Assembly: GCA_003339415.1 (NCBI GenBank)
Contig: PDHQ01000133.1
Span: forward strand, 24,958 to 88,957
Origin: Ophiocordyceps camponoti-saundersi (nom. inval.)
Lineage: Eukaryota; Ascomycota; Sordariomycetes; Hypocreales; Ophiocordycipitaceae
Length of the DNA stretch: 64,000 nucleotides
Direction of reading: 5' to 3'
Part shown: in pieces, positions 1 through 12,200 of the stretch
How positions within the stretch are numbered: the stretch's first letter is position 1
Layout: every line of letters starts with the position of its first letter
The notes under the pieces: model-generated
Database searches by the model: none
Seen by the model: the letters and a program-made list of their open reading frames with translations, nothing else
Told to the model about the DNA's origin: nothing
Translations under genes and position numbers: made by a program

Positions 1-764
1 TTATATATTCGTTTATACTCCGAATATTACGTTATTCTAAACAGCCTAGTATAGGAATTATAAAGCTTTTACCGTTTTTAGCGTTTAAATAGGTTTATCT
101 TAATATCGTATCTCTAGTTATATAGATTAGCGTCTTAATAAAGTTACCTTATTTACCTTTTTAAAGAACGCTTCCTTAATAAGTCTAGCCTTATCTACTC
201 TCTTTAGTATAAAATAACGAAGGAACGGGGTTAGCTATAGCACCGTTTAAACTTTTTCTTAAGATTAAGGGGGATATTATTAGAAATAGTCTCCTAACTA
301 CGTAAATCTCTGCCGATATTTAGTTCTTAAATAAAATCGCCTTATTTCTAATTTAAACCTAACTAATTTAGCTATACTATTAAATAGCTTTATTTTTTTA
401 CCCGTAAGACTAATTAGCGCTTATACTACTTTAAGGAAATATTAATATCGAAGGAAATCGAAATATCTATTAAAGGTTTCGCTACTAAGGTTATAATTAT
501 CGATATAAACGAATATTAATATTAAGTACTTTATAATAAAACCTAGTAATATTTAATATTTAACCTTATCCGCTAATATTAATTTACTAAACGCGATATC
601 CCCGTACCTTACGTATATAAAAGGGGCGCTTATTAATTCTTATAGTATATTAATATATTCCTATATATTATTAAGGGCGGTAAAGCTTATTTTATATATA
701 TTCTCCGGCTATATTAAAATTAATTAAAACTTATTAAATATATCTAGCTAAGAGAAAACTATTA
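1..764 (-). mobile_element. RIPed Gypsy-type retroelement, distal part (interrupted)
   Basis: On the minus strand this stretch continues the reverse-transcriptase region begun at about 7072-7200. Frames are full of TAG/TAA stops of the kind RIP makes from CAG, CAA and TGG. The part on the far side of the Copia insertion reads like the post-RT region of fungal Gypsy polyproteins, but similarity is weak. The two parts were one element: the Copia target duplication (gttat) lies exactly at the junction on both sides. The other LTR must lie left of the window. Family assignment is by my reading of degraded translation. Confidence 0.5.
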
Positions 765-769
765 GTTAT

Positions 770-1179
770 TATTAGACTTATATAAGAATAACTAAAATCT
801 ATATATATATAGAACAAGATCTATATATACTTAGGATAGGGGGAAAAGGGGTATATTACGCAGGATATATTAAAGGGACTTAGGTAATAAGAAGTAAGGT
901 AAGTTTCGATTATATTTTTATTATAGTATTTTAAATAGGAGCTTTAATAGACTCCTAGTCGATATCGGATTAGTTTCGGGAAAAGATTAGATTATACTTA
1001 ATCTAATATCGAGTATAGAAGAAGAGAGTATACGTAAGGATATTTTATATATAAGTAAACGTAAAATTCCCTTTATTTTAGAGAAAATATAAATAAATAT
1101 TATAAACTAGAAAAATTATACTTTTAGTATTAGTAATTATTATTAACTTTTATATACGTACTACGAAAGCTAACTAATA
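770..1179 (+). repeat. 5' LTR of Copia element
   Basis: This 410-bp repeat matches 6657-7066 at a constant offset of 5887. Differences are mostly RIP-type transitions. It begins tattagac and ends ctaacta-ata, directly preceded by the target duplication gttat. Confidence 0.9.
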
Positions 1180-4100
1180 CTAATTAGTAGTTAAAATTTA
1201 GTTAACTATAAATTAGTAAGGATAGAATAATTAACCCTAATAGTAGACTCTTACGAAAGTAACTATATAGAGGTAAGCTATAATCGATTAAAGAGTTAAT
1301 AAAGGGCTACGTAGGACCCCCTCTAGAACTCTTAAAAAAGCTAACCCGAATACTTTACGATATCTATCTAAAGCTAGTTCGAAAACTTACTTATAACTAT
1401 AAGCACCCCTCCCGAAAATAGAATAGAACTCCTTAAATACTATAACTAGCTAACTTAGGAAATATTTAAATATACTAAGATCTTAAAACGATATTAGAAT
1501 TAGTTTAACTTAGATTACTAAGATAATAATATATTAGGAGACTACGAGAACGTAGAGATAATTAAACTAGCGATAGCGAGATTTATCTTATTCGTCGAAA
1601 GCGATAAGTAACTCTTTAGTCTCGCTTTATTTAACCTCTTCTAATAATATTTTAATAGCTAGAAATCGAAGACGTGGGAAATAGGATAAGTATTTATAAG
1701 AGACCTTACCCGAAGCTTTCTTATAAGACGAGGAATTTATATCGGCAAATCTAAGAAACCCGCCCTAAAAAAACTTAAAAAACTTCTAAATATAAACGAA
1801 CCTCCTATATAGCTAGCCTAAGTATATAGTAAAACCTCTTTTAAACTAGGACTTATAATCCCTATTAAATTAATATTAAAAACTAAGATAGAAACCTAAA
1901 TTACTACTATACTTACCTTATAATAGTAGATAATACCTTAACTAAGGCCTAGCTTAGATATTAAGAACGCCTAAATCTAAATTATCCCTAACCTTTAGGT
2001 ATTATAATTAGACGTATTATCTTAAAACTTACTAGTTTAACTTACCTAGTAACTAATAATATACTAATTCTAAGACCCTTAAGCTACCGCTCGAAGAATA
2101 TAATCCCTATTAGATATACTTATTAAAAAACTATTAGCAAGTATAGCTAAACTTAATATTAATAGCTAAGGTCCTTATTCGGATACCGATATAGAACTTT
2201 ATCGATATTAATAAGGACTCTTATCGAAAATACCTCGATTTTAGGACGAACTTATACCGGACGCTTCTACTTTTTTTATATTACCCCCGATTAAATTTCC
2301 TAATATATATATTAATTTAAAAATAATTACTTAATTTACTAAAGTTTAGGATAAGAATATTATATATTTAAACGAACCTTATAACTTTTTAGATAATAAA
2401 GTTTATATCTTTATAAATACTTACTTTATATTAAAAATTTACTTATTTTATTTTTATACGATTTTTCTACGTATTCTTTTAAGCTAAGTAAGATAATATT
2501 ATTTTAATTATATTAACTAATCTTTTACCTTTCGCGATATATATCTTTAAATATAGAAATATTTTAATATAGATATTAACTACTCTTATTATTATATAAA
2601 TTAGATATTTACTATTTATTAGATAGTTTAGACTTTATATCCTAAGAGTAAACTATATAAAGTTTTATAGAAACTTTTTAATAAATTAGATTTTTATTAG
2701 TATGCTCTTAGTTCCGATTATGCTAGTAACGCCTTTTTACGGATAACCCTTATTAACGCTTACTAAGGCGTCCCTAAATTAGAATTTATACTTTTTAGAC
2801 CCGCGAAAGATATAGAAACGCTTATATCTAACCTCTATTCCTCTCTAGAAATAGCCTTAACTTATTAATCTAATAGCTTATAGTATATTTAAAGCTCTTA
2901 CCTATTATTACCTCCTCCTAACGCTCTAAGCCTCGATACTTTTTACCTTAATCGCCGATATTAGAAAACCTCTAACCGGCCCTCGAACCGATATCGTAAC
3001 GATAGCGGAAATAACTTTACTCGTAACCCGAGGGCCGATACCTTATAGAACCGTAAATACTTCGTTTATAGTAAAACTAGATACTAATCTTCTAAATATA
3101 CGGAAAAGGAACGTAAAGCGTTTAGACGTTTATTTCTAGCTTATTATATTTTTACCGGTATATAGGTTAACTTTAACGCCTATCTTATAAATTTTAAAAA
3201 AATAGAAAAAATACTAGAGGAGGATAGCGATAACGGATAAGCACTCTAATCTTATAAACTTACCGAAACTCTATATTATACTTTATCGTTTATATAATTA
3301 ACTTAAGTATTTTATATACCTTAAATTACGGAACTAATAGAAAACTTACTATCGATATTACCTTAGGTAGCTAAAATATTATACTAGTTAGTATATATAT
3401 ACTTCCTAATAAGAGATAACCCCTATAAGCCCGCACCTTTTATAGCTCCCGCTACTTATTTTACCTTAATAGACCGCTATTCCTAGATAATATTTTAAGG
3501 TATTCTAATCGATACCGGTACGGTATCTATATTAATATTAAGTCGATCTTAGTTCGAAGTATTACAGCTCCTTATATCCTTACTATCCCTTAATAAGTTT
3601 ACCGCTAGCTAAGTATTTATTAAATTTAGTAAAAGTTAAATCGTTACCTCCCTTAGCTTTATTTAAGTTATAACCCCGGTAGGTAAGATTATATTCTATA
3701 TCTTACTTAGTTAAACCCCGTTCCTTTTATATTTAGTAGATATAGATTAACTAGGAATATTCTTCCGTAATATTTTAAATTACCTTATCTACGGTATAAC
3801 TAAGATCCTTATTATATATAAATAAGGTTATCCTTAGTTTTTCCTTTTACTTTTAGAAGAAGTAATATCGTATTTTACTAAGTAAGAGATATACTAAATT
3901 TATAGATAATTCGGGCACCTTAGCGTATCCTATCTATACTAATTACTTACTTAAGCTAGATATAATACTAATATCTAAGCTATTAAGGCTATCTCTAAGG
4001 TTTATTATTAATATTAACTAAATAGCCCCGCGCCCTAATAATTTAAATTTAAGCTAAAAGACAATTACGATTTTAACTTTAAGGTTATTATAGATATTTT

Positions 4101-6656
4101 CTATATTAACTAATAAGCTATCCTATATACTATCGACTAGGCTATAGCTTTCTAAGCTACTTAGTTTCTCCTATCTCTCTTTATAAAAGATACTTAGAAT
4201 ACCTTTCGTATAATTTAGATTAATACTTACCTTAAACCCCCTAATATTATTTATTATAATATTAGAAAGAACTTTAACTTTTAGGAGTTCCGTTCTAAGG
4301 CCGCTACCTTAAGTATTATATATACCTAGGTCCCTATTAAGGTATATTAGTTAGTTAGGAAAGTTAAATAATACTATGCCCCCTTTTAATATACCTATAA
4401 AGTAATCTTAGCTAAACTTTAACCCGATATTAGTTAGGATTCTATCTTATAAATAGCTATAAAAGTAGTTAACGATATAATAGGACTTAATAAACTTATC
4501 CTAACTTTTTTAGTTTTTAAAGCTTACCTACGTATATACCCTAACTTAGCTCCGACCCCGTTTATTTTATAATAAGCTACTACTATTTAGAAAGCTATAA
4601 CTAAACTCCGGAAATACTATACCTAATAGATAGTCCGCGACGCTTTATTTATACGAAACGGCCTTAATATCTCCGATATTTTATAGCTACTTTTAAATAG
4701 CTAAGTTCGTATTTAGCGCAAACCCGGCAAATAAATAAGACTATATACTTTTCTTTTTATTAATAGCTATAACGTTACCGTTAATCTTTTATATAGACCT
4801 TATTCTTTCCGGTTTACGTATATCTGCCCTTTTCTAATACCTCCGTATAAAGGCCCCGAATCGATGCTAACTTTGCCTCCTCCTAATATTAACTTAACTT
4901 CGGTATTATCCCGAGTAACGCCCCGTCTAAGGATTACTATATATATTCCTCGAAATCTCTCTACGGATAACGCCTTTATAATATAAAAGGAAAAAGATAA
5001 TATATCGTTATCTTTTAAGCTTCGGGCTAAAAGAAAAATTATAATAGCTAGCTAACCTTTTAAGGCCTTAAATACCTAAAAGATTAATAACCTCGTTAGC
5101 CGTAATATCTTTTCCTTTAAAAAGTATAATATCGTTAAATATTATAGCGTTTATATTTTTAAAGCTTATATAGTTTAGGAAATTAAAGGAATAGGCACCG
5201 ACTACCTATACGAAAAATCTAAGCTTATTATTATAAGTTATAACGATAAAGGTAAAGATATTATTTTTACCTAATCCCTAACGATATAATAGGTTAGCTA
5301 GTAGCTTATTTTCGCTCTTACTTTTACTACCTTTCTATTAAGCTTTAAACTAGCTTTATATAATATTACCTAAGTATACTTATAGTTATAATTTAACCTT
5401 AAAAAGATTATTATCGCCACGCTTCCCCTTAAGATAAAGAACTAGTACCCTTTAGATATTATAATCCGTATTATTAAGCCGCTATATAGTATTACGGAGG
5501 CTAGTATCTACTAATTTTAAACTTACTAAAATTACTATTTTTAATAGCTATAGATATAAATATTAACTTTCGATACTTACCTCCTTATTAAGTATAGTGA
5601 TTAAGTATATTTTAAGCTTATTAGTTTATAAACTAATAATACTCTTATACTTAGTATAAAGGCCTTTAGATAACTAGAAGATAAGTAAATAACCGCCGCT
5701 TAGTTCCGCACTAAACCTAAGATTATCCTCTAAGTTAAGGATATTATAAATTTTAATAAATCTTAGATCGACCTTACCCTAGGTTTAATCTCCCTTCGAT
5801 AAAAAGGCTAAGCGGCTAAGATTTAACCCGTTAACTACTCCGTACTAGATTACGCTTAATAGTACCTTAAATAATATACCTAAGGTGCCTATATCGCCTT
5901 TATCTATTAACCTAAAGCTACTTATAATCTTTCCGTCGCTACTTAGAAATAGTTTCTAAATAAAAAAAACTATAAGAAGCTTAATAAAAGGCTACGATAA
6001 TAGTAAGAGTATTAAAACTAAAGATTATAATATATCCCTATACCGCTAGATAGTATAAGGCTTTATATTTTTACTAATAGTTCTTTTATAAATAACTTTA
6101 ACTTATTCTTATAAATCGGATACGTTATTATACTTAAATAAAAGACCGGCGATAAAGAGAAATTTACGCTTTCCGGGAATATTATCTACTAAAGCTTAAT
6201 AAAGTATAAAAAGGTAATACGGTCTATACTAATATCCGAAATATACGGGATATCGGCTAGCTTCGATATTAATATCTTTATTAGCTCGATATTAATAAGA
6301 ATTTAGTCTAAACTTAGATTAAGCGTAATCTAAACTATTATCTATACTAACTTATACTCGCTATATAAATATCTAATAAAGCTTAGGATTACGAAAGAAA
6401 AAAGGTTAATAATTAATATTATATTAATAAAAAAGTCCTATAAGAACCGGGAAATTAAGGAAATTAGATAGATAAATAGTTTAGATAACTTTATAAACGC
6501 TATAATTAAGGATAATCTAAATAAGGCGTTAGAACGCTTAATCGATACTAATACCCTTAATATCTAAGTTTAAGGCTTTATAACTTAGAAGGAGAAATAC
6601 CTAAACTCGGCATAGGCCGAGGAATCGCCCCTTCCTAAAAAAGAAAAAGTTACCGG

Positions 6657-7066
6657 TATTAAACTTATATAAAAATAACTAAAATCTATATATATATAAA
6701 ATAAAATCTATATATACTTAAGATAGGGGGAAAAGGGGTATATTACGTAAAATATATTAAAGGGACTTAAGTAATAAGAAATAAGGTAAGTTTCGATTAT
6801 ATTTTTATTATAGTATTTTAGATAGGAGCTTTAATAGACTCCTAGTTAATATCGGATTAGTTTCGGGAAGAGATTAGATTATACTTAATCTAATATCGAG
6901 TATAGAAGAAGAGAGTATACGTAAGGATATTTTATATATAAGTAAATATAGAATTCCCTTCGTTTTAGAGAAGATATAGACGAATATTATAAACTAGAAG
7001 AATTATACTTTTAATATTAGTAATCGCTATTAACTCCTATATACGCACTATAAAGGCTAACTAATA
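6657..7066 (+). repeat. 3' LTR of Copia element
   Basis: This 410-bp partner of the repeat at 770-1179 is followed immediately by gttat at 7067-7071, the second copy of the target-site duplication. Confidence 0.9.
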
Positions 7067-7071
7067 GTTAT

Positions 7072-10000
7072 CTAATATATACTTAATCTAAATTAACCTT
7101 TAGGTTATAATATAGATATCTTAGTTTTACCGTATTCCTATTAATATCGTAGTAATCGTAAATTATTTTCTAAGCCGCCGGGTCTAGTAAGTACTTCTTA
7201 ATAAATAAAGTTCTAGCTACCTATTCTATATTATCGCCGATAAGTCGAATAATATTTACTTCTTCTATTATTAGGAATACCTTACTTATAAAAATCTATT
7301 TAAGCTTACTATACCTTATTTATTTAAATATAGCTAGTATTACTCCCTCCTTTAATTTAATTCGATAAGTAATTAGTTATATAAGCTAAATCTCCTTAAG
7401 AGTAGAAATAAAGTAATCCTTATAAGTAAAATATAATCTTATAACCCTCTCTCTCTATTTTTTTATCTTAATATAATCTTTTAGCGTAATAAGGCTTTAT
7501 TTAAATTACGTATTAATTTCCCTAATTAAGGTATCCGATAAAGGATAAATAACTAAGTTTAAAGTAATATTTTTATAAGATATAAGTCTTAAAGTTATAA
7601 TACTTACCTATTTAAGATATAATATATAGTTAGTATTATCCTTATTATTTATTTTCTCCTAGTTTATTTAATATTAAAGATACTTTAGAAAGTTTATTAT
7701 ATTTAGTTTACTATAGTCGCAGATTACCTTTTCTATATTACTTTTATCCCTAGCTATTTTATTTTCTTTCGGGTTAGCTAATTCTATTTTTAGTAACTTT
7801 TCCACTCCTCTAAGCTATCTTAAATACTTAAGTAACTATCTATTTATTAACTTTAGTTTCTCCGCTATCTATTTAAAACTTACTACCTTATATATTTTCT
7901 TCTATATAAACTTAGGTAATATTACTTTTACCTACTTACTAATAGATATTACTAGCCTTTACTAAATCTAAAGCTATAATACTTTATTTATTTTCTTTTA
8001 TATTATTTTTAGCTATTTTACTATTTAGCCCTTATAAGAGGTAGCTATTAGTTTTTTAGAGAGTCTTACTTTACTTAAGAGGCTAGTTATTTAGTAATAG
8101 TAAATAAAATATTCTTAACTTTTTCTAAAATAAGCTTATTATTTTCGATAAATATAATCTTATCTTTATTATTAGTAACCGCTTTTAGATATTTAAGAGC
8201 TTACGGCGTCTTCCTATCTAGCTTAAATAAATTAGGTACTAGGAAAATCGGAATAATCTAAGTAATATTTTCTAAGCTAGTAATCTCTAGCTATTTCTTT
8301 ATATAGTATTTTACGGCCTTAACGCGTCTTAGCTATACGCGGCTTAATAGAATATCCTAATCGTTATAGTCTCCTAGTATATATACTTTTATATTAGCTA
8401 GGATTCCTACTATAACTACCTAAAGGTAAGTAACTTTTTTAATAATCGCGAGTTTATTATTCGCTATTCTAACTATACTTAGTTAAGGTAACTAGATTAT
8501 AAGGAGGGCGTTATTAGCTATAAAGGCCTTATTAATTAGATTAATTATAAAGCCTCCGTTTAATATAATAGTAATATACCGATAACTTTTAATATAGCTT
8601 TCGATATACCTTAATATTAATAAGATAGCTTTAGCTAGCGCTATAATATCTCTTTAAATTACCTAATTAAGTATATTATAAGATAGAATATCCGCTAGCG
8701 GGTTTTACGATTCGAATAGTTAGACGAGATTTATAATAACCTCCTTACTTTTTAGGGACTTAATCTTCTTCCGATACTATATTAGTTTATTAAGTTACGT
8801 ATAAATCGATAATATAACTTAAAATAATTAAAAGATACTTAATATTACTAGGGTATTTTTTAACCTATCTTTTAATTTAAATAGCGGAATATTATATTTT
8901 TCTATAGCTTAGATTTTCTCTAACTTATAAGGTTTTTTAGCTAGCTTAAGCTTTTAAAGGTAAGTCTAAACTTTTACTTCTAGGGGTAGTAACTAAGTAA
9001 TTAATCTTAAGATAAGCCTAGGAATAGTTAAAGTTAGTGCGTCTCTTAAAGCCGGGCTTTCCTTAGCGTTATTATTAAGCTTTATACTTAATATAACCGA
9101 TCGGTAACGAATTTCCTACTCTAATTTATCCTATTATAGTTTATTTAAGTTATCTAAGTTAAATTCTACTTTAGGGCGCGGTTTAGTTACGCGGCCTTAT
9201 ATAGGTTAAGAAGTCGGCACCGTCTTTTCTTTCTAATAAGAGGTTTAAATATTAAGTTTCTAAGCGGTATAAGTTTATCCCTATATAAAATTAATATTAA
9301 GCGTAGTAAGATCTAAAGCTTTTCTATTTAAACTTTTTACTATAAGTAATACCGGTAATATCTTAGTTATATATCCTATTAGTAGTTAAATACTTATATC
9401 TAAACTAATAACTATTAAATTCTTTACTAATAGTTTAAAGCTAGTACTTTAATATAGTTACTAATATCTTTATTCTTTTATCTCCTCCGCGTAAGTTTCC
9501 TAATAAGCTTTCCGCTACTAAAACGCTTCTCTATTAAACGGAGCTATAAATAGATAATTATAGCTTATATAGCCCTATTCGCTATATTTAAAATATTACT
9601 ATAAATCTAAGTTAGGAGGTTAGTATTTAGGTCTTATACTTAGTAATCTAAGGGCTTAGGGTTACTATTATAATATATTTAAAGAATTTTATAATAGATA
9701 TCTTTAATTTTATACTTAGGTATTAGTTTATCTAAGTATACCTTATATATTCGAATATTTACTAGTAAGACGGCCTCCTAAGTTTTATAAGTATTTACTT
9801 AACTTACTCGCTATTATAATATTAGATTATTCTATTAATTTAGCTATCTTAATTATTATCTCTTATTACTTAGCTATTACTCTTTACGGATCTATCTTTA
9901 TAGCTAGTACTTTATTAATATCTCTCTTAATCTTTTTAGATATTATATTATATAAGTTATATATAGTAAGTTAAATATTAAACTATATTAGGCTTACTAT

Positions 10001-11229
10001 TATTATTAAAAACTTCTACTTACTATTAACGTAAAGGCGCTTAATAATAGCTTACTTATATTATTTATCTTTCTTAGCGTCTTTAATTATTCGATTTAAA
10101 AAGTTAGTAAATAGAATTTATTAAGTTTCTAATTTTACTTAGCTATAAAAAGCCTCCGCTTATTTTATATAATTAGCTAGTAATTCTCCCTTTTTATAAT
10201 TAAACTTATATACCTTTATAATAAGGGTACTCTTTATAACTAAGTTTACCTCCTTAAACTTATTTATAAATAAAGTTATTAACTTAGACTAGGTATAATC
10301 TTTATTATCTAACTTATTATATTAGTTAGTAGCCTTACTATAAAAACCCGAAAAGAAAATCTCCCTAATAATAATATTATATATCTCTCCTTAAATACCT
10401 AATAGTACTATATTAATATTATACTAATTAAGGTACCTTTTAGCTAAGACGTTTTTCGGGTATTTAGTAAATAGCTTAAGCCCTAATAATAGAGTTAATA
10501 CTATTATAACGTAACGCTTGCCCTTTAGTTTAGTAATACTCCCTTATATTAGTATTAAGTATACGATTATTAGACCGGTCTAACTTACTAAGGGAAGGGG
10601 ATAAAGTAAATAATATAGTAAATTTTCTAATAAACTAGGTAAACCTTATAATAAACCTATATCTATATCTAATATTATTTTCTAATCTTCTACCTTAGAG
10701 CACTCCTTAGGTATACTTTAATAACTTACCTTTACTTATAATATTTATAATTATTAAATATCTAGCGAAACTAAGTCTTCTTTTATTAGATATATCTATT
10801 TCTTCGAATTAAAAAACTTCTAGCGTTAATCTATTTAGGAAGATTATACGCCCCTAATCCTTTTTACTTACTTATCTTAATATTTTTCTTATCTTAATTA
10901 CTTTTAGCGATAATAAAGAAGGGAAAAAAAGGGAAGACTATCCGCACCTACGGGGTCTTCTTATATTCTTTTATTCTCTTTCCCCCCTTATTCTCGCTTA
11001 TATAGTCCTTCCTACCTTACTTATTATAAGGCCGCTTTTCTAGTAATAATAAGCAGCTATAGCTAGACTTACTTTAGGTAGCTCCCGCTTAACTTAATTA
11101 GAACTCGCTTCGCTTCCTAATTTAGTAATTTGCCGAAATCCTTAAATACTTAGCTATCGTTATTAGATAATACCGTCGTATTAATTCTATAGCTTATATA
11201 GTAATACGCTAAATCCTAGTCTTATTACT
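7072..11229 (-). mobile_element. RIPed Gypsy-type retroelement, proximal part
   Basis: The minus strand reads from about 11229 downward. Just inside the LTR-like fragment a possible primer-binding stretch (tagtaataagact) resembles the post-LTR sequence of the family C elements. A retroviral-type aspartic protease core (LNGGFIINLI, with an expected Asp read as Asn) lies near 8530-8575. The first RT blocks (ARTLFIKK, then a DYxDINRNTVK-like string) lie near 7090-7240. The region 8700-10900 should be gag but I could not recognise it. Numerous RIP stops rule out function. The Copia element interrupts the RT region. Confidence 0.55.
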
Positions 11230-11412
11230 ATAAAATCCCTTAATCAGTTTTAAATTATAAGATTAGATTAGATTATATAGTATTATATGTTAAGGTATTA
11301 GTAATTATAATCCCTTTTTATTAGTCTAATAGTAAGTCTAATAATAATAATAATAATTCCTCTAAGTCCCCTTTTCTTATCTTCTTATCCCTTATCCTCT
11401 AACGCCTGCCTA
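11230..11412 (-). repeat. LTR-like fragment, inverted match to 20436-20625
   Basis: About 185 bp from aaaatccctta to gcctaatac match the reverse complement of 20436-20625, allowing for C/T and G/A changes. It adjoins the putative primer-binding site of the minus-strand Gypsy element, so it is probably the inner end of that element's 5' LTR. The outer part is missing or displaced, because family T sequence begins at about 11413. Confidence 0.5.
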
Positions 11413-11900
11413 ATACTAGCTATATAAGTAAGTTTTTATTACTAATATATAAGTTTATTAATTCTTATTTTAAATAATACTATAATTTTAAGCTTATTAG
11501 AATCTTTCTTATAAGGATTAAGGTTTAATTTCTTAAGCTATAAAGGAGCCTTTCCGCTCTCTTATCTTTATTTTTACGAAAGCTATTAGGCTATTAGCTA
11601 AGGACTATATAAAATATTTCGCTAGCGTAATAGTATATAACTTTTCCGCCCTATACTCCTACCTCCTCGGCTAGCTTAAGGAGGGGGCTATATAAGGGAT
11701 TAGTTTATAACTAATTATAGCTAGATAAGGGGGATTATAGCGGATATATTTAGGTTTTCCCGATAGCGCTTAGTTATCGCGCGGGGTATATAGCTAGCTT
11801 AGGAGGGGGGCTTCTCTCCCCTCTTCTTCCTCTTTTCGATAGCTTTAATTATAACTCTACTTTAGCTTACTTCTATAGTCGCCTTAGTAAGACCTTTATA
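11413..11900 (+). mobile_element. 5'-truncated family T element (TRIM-like), plus orientation
   Basis: This carries the last 280 bp of the internal region and one complete 210-bp LTR (11691-11900) of the element seen complete at 28480-30254 and 41197-42972. A purine-rich tract (aaggagggggcta) precedes the LTR, as a polypurine tract should. The left part of the element is absent and no target duplication is visible. Confidence 0.75.
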
Positions 11901-12200
11901 GCTAGTAAGGTAAGAATAGTAAGTAAGGAGAGGGTGCTATAGCGGGCCTCGTGCCGGTCCGCTAAGTTATAATAGCGGGTTTAAGGTAGATTAAGCTAAG
12001 GTTTAGGGGTCGCTAAGATAGAAGTAGCTACGAACTTTAGCTATAAGAGGGTAAATATAAGCTAAAACTTTAGTAAAGGAAGGAGGTATATATTATTATA
12101 AAGTAAAGAGGTATATATTAATATATATTATAGCGCCTTATAATTAGTAAGTAAGCTATTATAAGGTATAAAATCTTATAGCTTATATAGCGTAAAGCTT
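11901..12200. other. Unassigned RIPed DNA
   Basis: AT-rich sequence between the T fragment and the LINE. It could include the 3' end of the LINE. A short GC-richer patch near 11930-12010 has no coding potential I can see. Confidence 0.4.

Larger units (their letters stand above)
770..7066 (+). mobile_element. Near full-length RIPed Ty1/Copia LTR retrotransposon
   Basis: Two 410-bp direct repeats (770-1179 and 6657-7066) bound the element, and gttat is duplicated at 765-769 and 7067-7071. LTR ends read TA...TA, as expected of TG...CA after RIP. Plus-strand relics follow Copia order. A gag zinc knuckle with Cys codons changed to Tyr lies near 3060-3110, and an aspartic protease DTG at 3511-3519. 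An integrase HHCC region with FGHLSVS lies near 3915-3940, with the integrase core at about 4060-4560. Reverse transcriptase spans about 5400-5950, and RNase H with the IFTNSSF motif starts near 6065. Integrase before RT makes it Copia rather than Gypsy. Stops throughout show it is dead. Confidence 0.88.

Noticed and set aside
770..7066. Classifying this element as Gypsy because of its gag knuckle and 5-bp duplication
   Set aside because: The integrase relic precedes the RT/RNase H relics, which is Copia order.
11413..11900. Solo LTR
   Set aside because: About 280 bp of element interior precede the LTR, so it is a truncated copy and not a solo LTR.
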